The translations under genes and the position numbers were made by a program. Shown here one piece after another: positions 58,501 to 64,000 of a DNA stretch of 64,000 bases (position 1 is its first letter; every line of letters starts with the position of its first letter). Source of the DNA: Hymenolepis diminuta (Eukaryota; Platyhelminthes; Cestoda; Cyclophyllidea; Hymenolepididae); the NCBI GenBank assembly GCA_900708905.1, contig CAADRB010000106.1:79431-143430 (forward strand), in the 5' to 3' direction. Under the pieces are notes generated by a model that was not told the origin of the DNA, made no database searches, and worked only from the letters and a program-made list of their open reading frames with translations.

Positions 58501-61500
58501 TTTTTTATTCAACATGTCTTTGGTGATGCTTATGCATTTGTAAAGTTCAGCATACATTTTAAAGATGAATTTATGAAATTAGATAGCAATAGAACGAAAC
58601 TTATCATTGTATTAGAATATCAAGCATCATAGATATTTAATCGGATATGCCCAGAATATCCTACCTGTCCATATAGATTTAATCATTGATACAACAAGTT
58701 ATGATTTATGTAATTTGCGATCAACTCCATAATTAAGGCCTTATTGATGATAAAAAATTCCCATTGGAAAATATAATGCCACCACAATATTAGTAACATG
58801 CGGAATCGTAGTTTGTTTCCAACCAATGCCTATCGAAAACATCCATTGAGATTTAATTTCCATACGAATACGCAAGCAAAACTGTGCTAGATTCGGACAG
58901 CGGTACTAACGATTAGTCATAACTGCCGATTAGACATGCTTTTTACAAACACGGCAGTCAGATGTGCGACGAGTTAGCATGGATAGACGTGTGAACATGG
59001 TTAAGTGAGTATAGTCACCCACATAGGCCGTTAAAATTGATTCATGGAGGACCATTAATAGGGAATTCGGTGAATACGAGAGACATGACGTTCAGACCGG
59101 GTATTCATTTGGGAAATATCCACCTTCAATAGTGGCGTTTTGAATATCACCTAATCGAAGAATCAGTTAGCATTTAGAAATTCGGATTTGTTGATTAGAA
59201 TGAGCATTTATATTTGGATAGTGGATATAAAATATAACTGGAATCTTTTCATGAATATTTTGAGATAGCTTTGATCACGTCATCTTGGTCATTATAATGA
59301 AAAGTACGAATGATGAACGAACAAGATATTGATGACTAGGAAAATATTAAAAAAATCAGATAGCAAGAGCATATACAAGAATGGGGAGTGAGCAAAAAAA
59401 CTTGACATTTCTAGAGGGTTTTCCTTAACACCCTCCGGAGAGCTTATTCTGACTCGACAAATAACAGACATTATAAATAACGGATACATTATTCTGCAGA
59501 TACCCTTTACGTGTACCAGTCTACAAAGAAGTCGATAGAACAACGAAAAAGTAGATTAGATGGTGAAATGAACACATACCTATCAACAACGGACTGTCTC
59601 CGCTAAGATTTCACCTTTGGAGCCAGGACTACAGAAGAAACCGGCAAAGTAGGAAGGATACCAATAGAAGAAGCAAGAAAATCTCTAAGATCCATCCCCA
59701 AAAACAGGGCGAAATCTAAGACTAAGTAAGCTCAAATCGCATAATGTGGATTGGCTCGATTTCTCCGAATCGACGAGTTTTTGAAAGCTGAATTTGCATT
59801 ACTGAGATTAGATAAACATATTTGATTAACTCACGTAGGAAATATGCAAATATTAGACCCCTTCTCTCCACAAATCTAAGGATATGCAAAAGCAACAACA
59901 CGTGATAATAGTTAGAAATTTCCATATATGCGCTCTTAAAGTTTGGGAGAACTGAGAAGTGCAATCACAGAATCAATCCATCGACTTTTCTCATATCAAG
60001 CTCAATATTTGATTAACTTGGACTTTTGAAAACTTAAAATGACAAGAAAATAATAATAAGGCGAAGCTCACCGAGGATTCAGCCCATTTTTTAATTAGGA
60101 ACGGATCTCCATTGCAGGCCAGCAATTGAGGATAGAAGCGACTAGATAAAAGGAAAAAAGGACCATTTTAGATAGCATAATCAACTAGATCAGTTAATTA
60201 GGTAGACTTCTAGATGTGTAACTAAAAAACCCGGTGATTCAATTAACCCCATCATTTTGATGCCCTACTAATTAAGCAAGGAGGCACATAGATTTTTTAC
60301 TGTCTAGGATTCTTGTAGGTTTTGGGAAGAAATTATTTTTCTGCTGTCTTCTTTCTCACTGCACTAAAGCTATTTACTAAGGTAGATGAATCACACTTTC
60401 GTCAACAGCAGTCAATAGTCTCCAACTTTATTCTCCATGACTTTTATGGAGATAGATGACCTCCATTGATATTCCATTGGGAATATAACAAAAATTGAGA
60501 CAGTAGTTGATTTTTCTATATTTAGGGAATAGGATTGGCATTTACCGATACGAAGTTCTGACCAGCCTCATCATCTAAGCATTATCAGCTTTTCCAAATA
60601 GGTAAAATTCTAGATGTGTATAGAATATTTTTAATTATTGGATTTCTACGCTTACATCAGGATATTTAAACAGTTATCGCTGCAATTATTGGCAACCAAC
60701 CATTTATCACATGTCCATTTCTATATAAGCAAATTTATTTTATCAATAAAAACGTTATTTTAACTACAGGCTTTCTTCCTGAGTGTTGGTACCCGTAGTT
60801 TTATAAAGTGGCAACCGAGTGCTATAAAATGGAACCCCTTTAACAAGTAAACTAACGACTGATTTGCTTATTATATGTAACATGCTAGATCCATATTTAT
60901 TCAGCTCACTTCTTATGGAAAGCCAGTTGTTCAGGCAGATTGACAACCAATAGGGCTCGATTATCCCTAATAAAGCTTGGCAAACTGGGCAAATTGGGAT
61001 CACCAGGATTGGGAGAGAAAGCTTCCGTAGCAGCTTCGAGAAATTTTATATGATTCGCCTCTGTGGTGACTAGTTCATGCAAAGCCCGTTGGTACAACTT
61101 CTCGTTAGTAAGTTTAGTCACTCCAGAGATAATTTGGGTTTCGGACGATGATGACGTCTGATTTGTTATTTGCGGATTTTCAGGAATCTGTTGAATGAAC
61201 GGGGGAGAAAATATATGAGAGTTCGTAACAAATTATTGAAGATGACTTAGAAGGAACGACAGGTAAGTGAATAGGAATTGGAAGTAGAGAATTGAGTGAA
61301 CAATTATGGAAATATAAATTAATACAACCCTAGCGAATTTAAGGCATTGATTATTACTGAAACCAGGAAGCAGTAACGATGTGGATTTTAAAATAATGCC
61401 CAAAGGTCAAGGCTATCCAACTAAAATGTCTATCTCCGCATACTTGGAGGAAATCTCTGCTCGTGAAACGATCGATTATCTATTCATTGACCGATGTAGT

Positions 61501-62735
61501 CGGTTACTAAAAAATGGATATGTAATGTTGAGTCCAAAACCTTATTAATTGAAATGTTATCAATGTTCTACACATGACAAAGATAAAGACTCCATGGCTA
61601 AGAAACTAGTGGTAAGTAACCAACGTAGGTGGCCAAGAAAACATAACATAACATCGTCCCAATACTTAGGCGATCCAGAAGTAAGGTGGTCCTTTCCATT
61701 TGAACCTGAGACCCAAATCAAAGTTAACTATGAGTTGTGAGAAATAAAGAATAAAAAGAAAATATTAAGAAAAAGCTTAAAAAATCACAAAGAATATGAT
61801 CTCGTCTATACACTATGTGAAAGATTAAATATTTCATGCGGTTTGCAATCTGTTCGACTTCTAAAAAATTGCCATACGCCCAAGCCAATAAAACAATTCT
61901 CAGATCTCGTGCATGACTGGAGGTCTCCAGTTATATATTGCCACACTTTTCAGATCATCATAAAAAAATCGCATAGATTTAAATAATGAATCTAGATCGG
62001 GCTTTTGCTAACTTTTTTTCCATTTCAGGTATATAATTCCCTCTTTATCCTTATATACAGAGTGATATACTGAGTAAAAACCTCTCCTGATAAGAGCTTG
62101 AGAGCAGAAATAAGATAAAGCGCAACACATTTCATGAAATTTTGAAGAATAAACAGTACTAAAATCATAACTATTATTACTAAAAGTTCCATAAACTCCG
62201 TAATTATTAAGAATATAGTGTAAAATGTAAAAGAGAATAAAAGGTGGACTACACCTTAACAAAATTTAAAGAATATGTAATAACTAGACGGATTATTGAC
62301 TTTATAAATCAATAAATTCAAGATAGAGTGAAATCAGACAAATTTAATCTTACCTCTTTATCCCGTTCCACTCCATTAGTCATCGTCTGTTGAGTTGCAC
62401 CATTCACAAAGCCATTCTGCTGTTGAGTCTGCGGCTGACTATGATGACTGACAAGATGAGCAGGTCTAATGGGATAGGTATTCCTCGAGATCTGTTGTCG
62501 TAAATTGGCAATAGTCATTTTGAGTGAATTCTCCACCTCTTCAACGGATCTAAGCATTTGACTTAATTCCACCTGAAGGACAAAAGGGATTGATTAAAGA
62601 TAATCGCATTTTCTTATGTATTATATTTATGAACGATGAAACTAAGGACTAAACATCGCCTACCTGATAACATTGAGCATCAGTAGAAAGACAGTAAATA
62701 CAATTATCAGAATGATGAAATGGACGCTGGCGCAT
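55585..62735 (-). CDS. Dbl-family Rho guanine nucleotide exchange factor (DH-PH), 8 exons
   Basis: Exons: 62664-62735, 62354-62572, 60910-61187, 60072-60141, 57184-57692, 57027-57108, 55996-56397 and 55585-55914; all phases agree and give about 653 aa. The ATG is chosen because an in-frame stop lies ten codons upstream. DH domain, about residues 122-410: NEKLYQRALHELVTTEANHI (first conserved region), RFYPQLLACNGDPFLIKKWA, YERAAQYAAAF, then LLEPAQRFQRYHLLIERL (third conserved region). PH domain, about residues 411-600: GKLLLQDNFTIWCGETKSGK, RYVFLFENVLLLTK, then EVGLTPTIREDSRRFAVWTA and W..AINDLLSAQL. The C-terminal half of the PH resembles the MCF2/DBS/TRIO group. Such proteins load GTP on Rho-family GTPases at membranes; the substrate cannot be told from sequence. 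Confidence 0.88.
56735..56870 (+). repeat. Dispersed repeat family B, copy in a RhoGEF intron
   Basis: It matches the copy near 23229-23340 (GTAACTCATATTC upstream, TGGTCGGTCA, then GTGCAC) and those at 43.8 and 55.0 kb. The copies are diverged, indicating old insertions. Confidence 0.4.
57693..60071. other. RhoGEF intron 4, no other feature seen
   Basis: A 2.4 kb AT-rich intron. A short (AT)n patch lies near 58262-58276. No exon or known repeat is supported. Confidence 0.5.
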
Positions 62736-64000
62736 TGCACTTGATGATCTGATCAAACATCAGCTGAGAAAGCTTAAATGAGGGGCGTATATAGTTCTAG
62801 ATAGCCCTCATCATCTGATTTTGTAGTCTACTATATGAATGAGTAGAGAAGACTAAAGTCCAATTTAACTAACCATGTGATTGGATTAAGAAAAAAATAG
62901 TCAAACTTGTCTATTCATAACCAGTTACTAGAAAAGTGCTTTGAGATTATAATAATGCATTTGATATATATATGATAACGTATATGTAACTGCAATAAGG
63001 GTTGAATGCTCGAATAGTGTGCATTTAAATAAACTAAATGCACGGATTAAAACAAGCAAATGATTTTTCAAAGAAACCACGATGACGTAGAAAAACTTAA
63101 TGTAATCCGAATATAAAAATGAACTAGAAAGAATAGCAATTTGAATAAACAAGTCGCCTAGCATAGAATATCCCTTAATAGGGTTATCACACACAGAGTC
63201 ACTGGTTGTGAATTCAGTTCTCTTTTTTCTTCTAATAAATGTAAGAACAGTTGATCGAACCAAATTGTATTCCTGATTTATCGATTCTTTATCTGTGTCA
63301 ATTCAACTATTTACAATTAAATCCCTTTCATGCAAGCTGCACAGGGGTAATTTCAAAATATTTAATTCCCCTGCCTCCCTTCTGTCCTGCTAGCCGGTAT
63401 TAGTGACCTGCCTCTAAAAGGAGGGTTAGCAAATTTCGAAGACCCATCAAATCCCTAGTACGACCTTTTAAGCTTGAATTATTTCTATGACTAAGTTTAG
63501 TAAACTAGAAGAAATGATTGCTATATATTTTTACATCTTTTCTAAGTTGTCAATTATTAATGACTTCAGTACTGACTTTCGTCATGTTCATCTGTCTGTT
63601 AATATTCTACCATAAAATAACTAACCGAACATGATTCCACTCATTACATATATTCAATCTCCATTTGCTTAAGTTACATGAAAATCATAATCTAGCGGCT
63701 TTGGATTTAGCCTCAATTATCCATTAGTCGATGAATGTTATCCCGGTTAGCAATGGGAAGCATGATAATGACCTGATAAAACAAACTCTCACAAATGTGT
63801 AACTGTTCTCTAGTTGTTTCGTCGAAGTTTATGAGAGTGTCAGGAGCAGGTCATCATCACAATTCTATTAAAGATAACTCCATGGCGAATGGTCAGCGAA
63901 TTCCCAATCCTGATTCATTTAGTTATTGAAGTTTTCATCACCGCTAACCCTCATCATCTGTCATTCGAAATTCATTTTCCTTTTCATAACCCCAAAACTC
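62736..64000. other. Upstream flank of the RhoGEF gene
   Basis: The 5' flank of the RhoGEF, presumably with its promoter or a non-coding leader exon. No conserved coding sequence, RNA gene or repeat that I can support; the 111-codon minus-strand frame at 62928-63263 is hydrophobic and AT-driven without family resemblance. Confidence 0.45.

Noticed and set aside
62928..63263. 111-codon minus-strand frame upstream of the RhoGEF
   Set aside because: Hydrophobic, AT-rich chance frame; an in-frame stop precedes the RhoGEF ATG, and no splice link or homology is seen.

Overview
This is eukaryotic DNA, about two-thirds A+T. It carries four spliced genes, all on the minus strand, separated by gene-poor sequence and old transposons. 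I think it comes from a flatworm, probably a tapeworm. The reasons are the mix of 60-80 bp introns with multi-kilobase ones, a CsRn1-like LTR retrotransposon with a tRNA-Trp type primer site, mariner elements, and two genes placed stop-to-start as in trans-spliced operons. No single feature fixes the species. Exon borders were read by hand and checked for reading-frame phase across each junction.

Layout in transcription order (high to low coordinates): (1) 62735-55585, a Dbl-family RhoGEF with DH and PH domains, 8 exons, about 653 aa. (2) 54873-53459, a small coiled-coil protein resembling Snapin (BLOC-1/BORC subunit), 4 exons, about 180 aa. (3) 53454-37724, a complete flightless-1 homologue (leucine-rich repeats plus six gelsolin repeats), 10 exons, about 1421 aa; its ATG lies 4 nt after the Snapin-like stop codon. 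(4) 35200-12899, a golgin-97 (GOLGA1) homologue ending in a GRIP domain, at least 29 exons and about 1358 aa, roughly twice the vertebrate length.

The most unusual feature is in the golgin gene. Its middle is an array of phase-0 exons, nearly all exactly 96 nt (32 codons), coding 16 related coiled-coil repeats. Nine of these exons are three successive copies of one three-exon block, and intron lengths repeat with the same period. Tandem exon duplication therefore explains the enlarged tether.

Mobile DNA: an LTR retrotransposon fragment (1-686, minus strand) with protease motif, primer site and LTR; a dead mariner (8814-10109); a second mariner inside a flightless-1 intron (47519-48844) that contains a 679 bp run of N; a decayed mariner-like remnant in a golgin intron (about 32780-33240); an LTR-like segment near 12.1-12.4 kb; and at least three families of unnamed dispersed repeats. 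The left 12 kb and right 1.2 kb contain no gene I can support.
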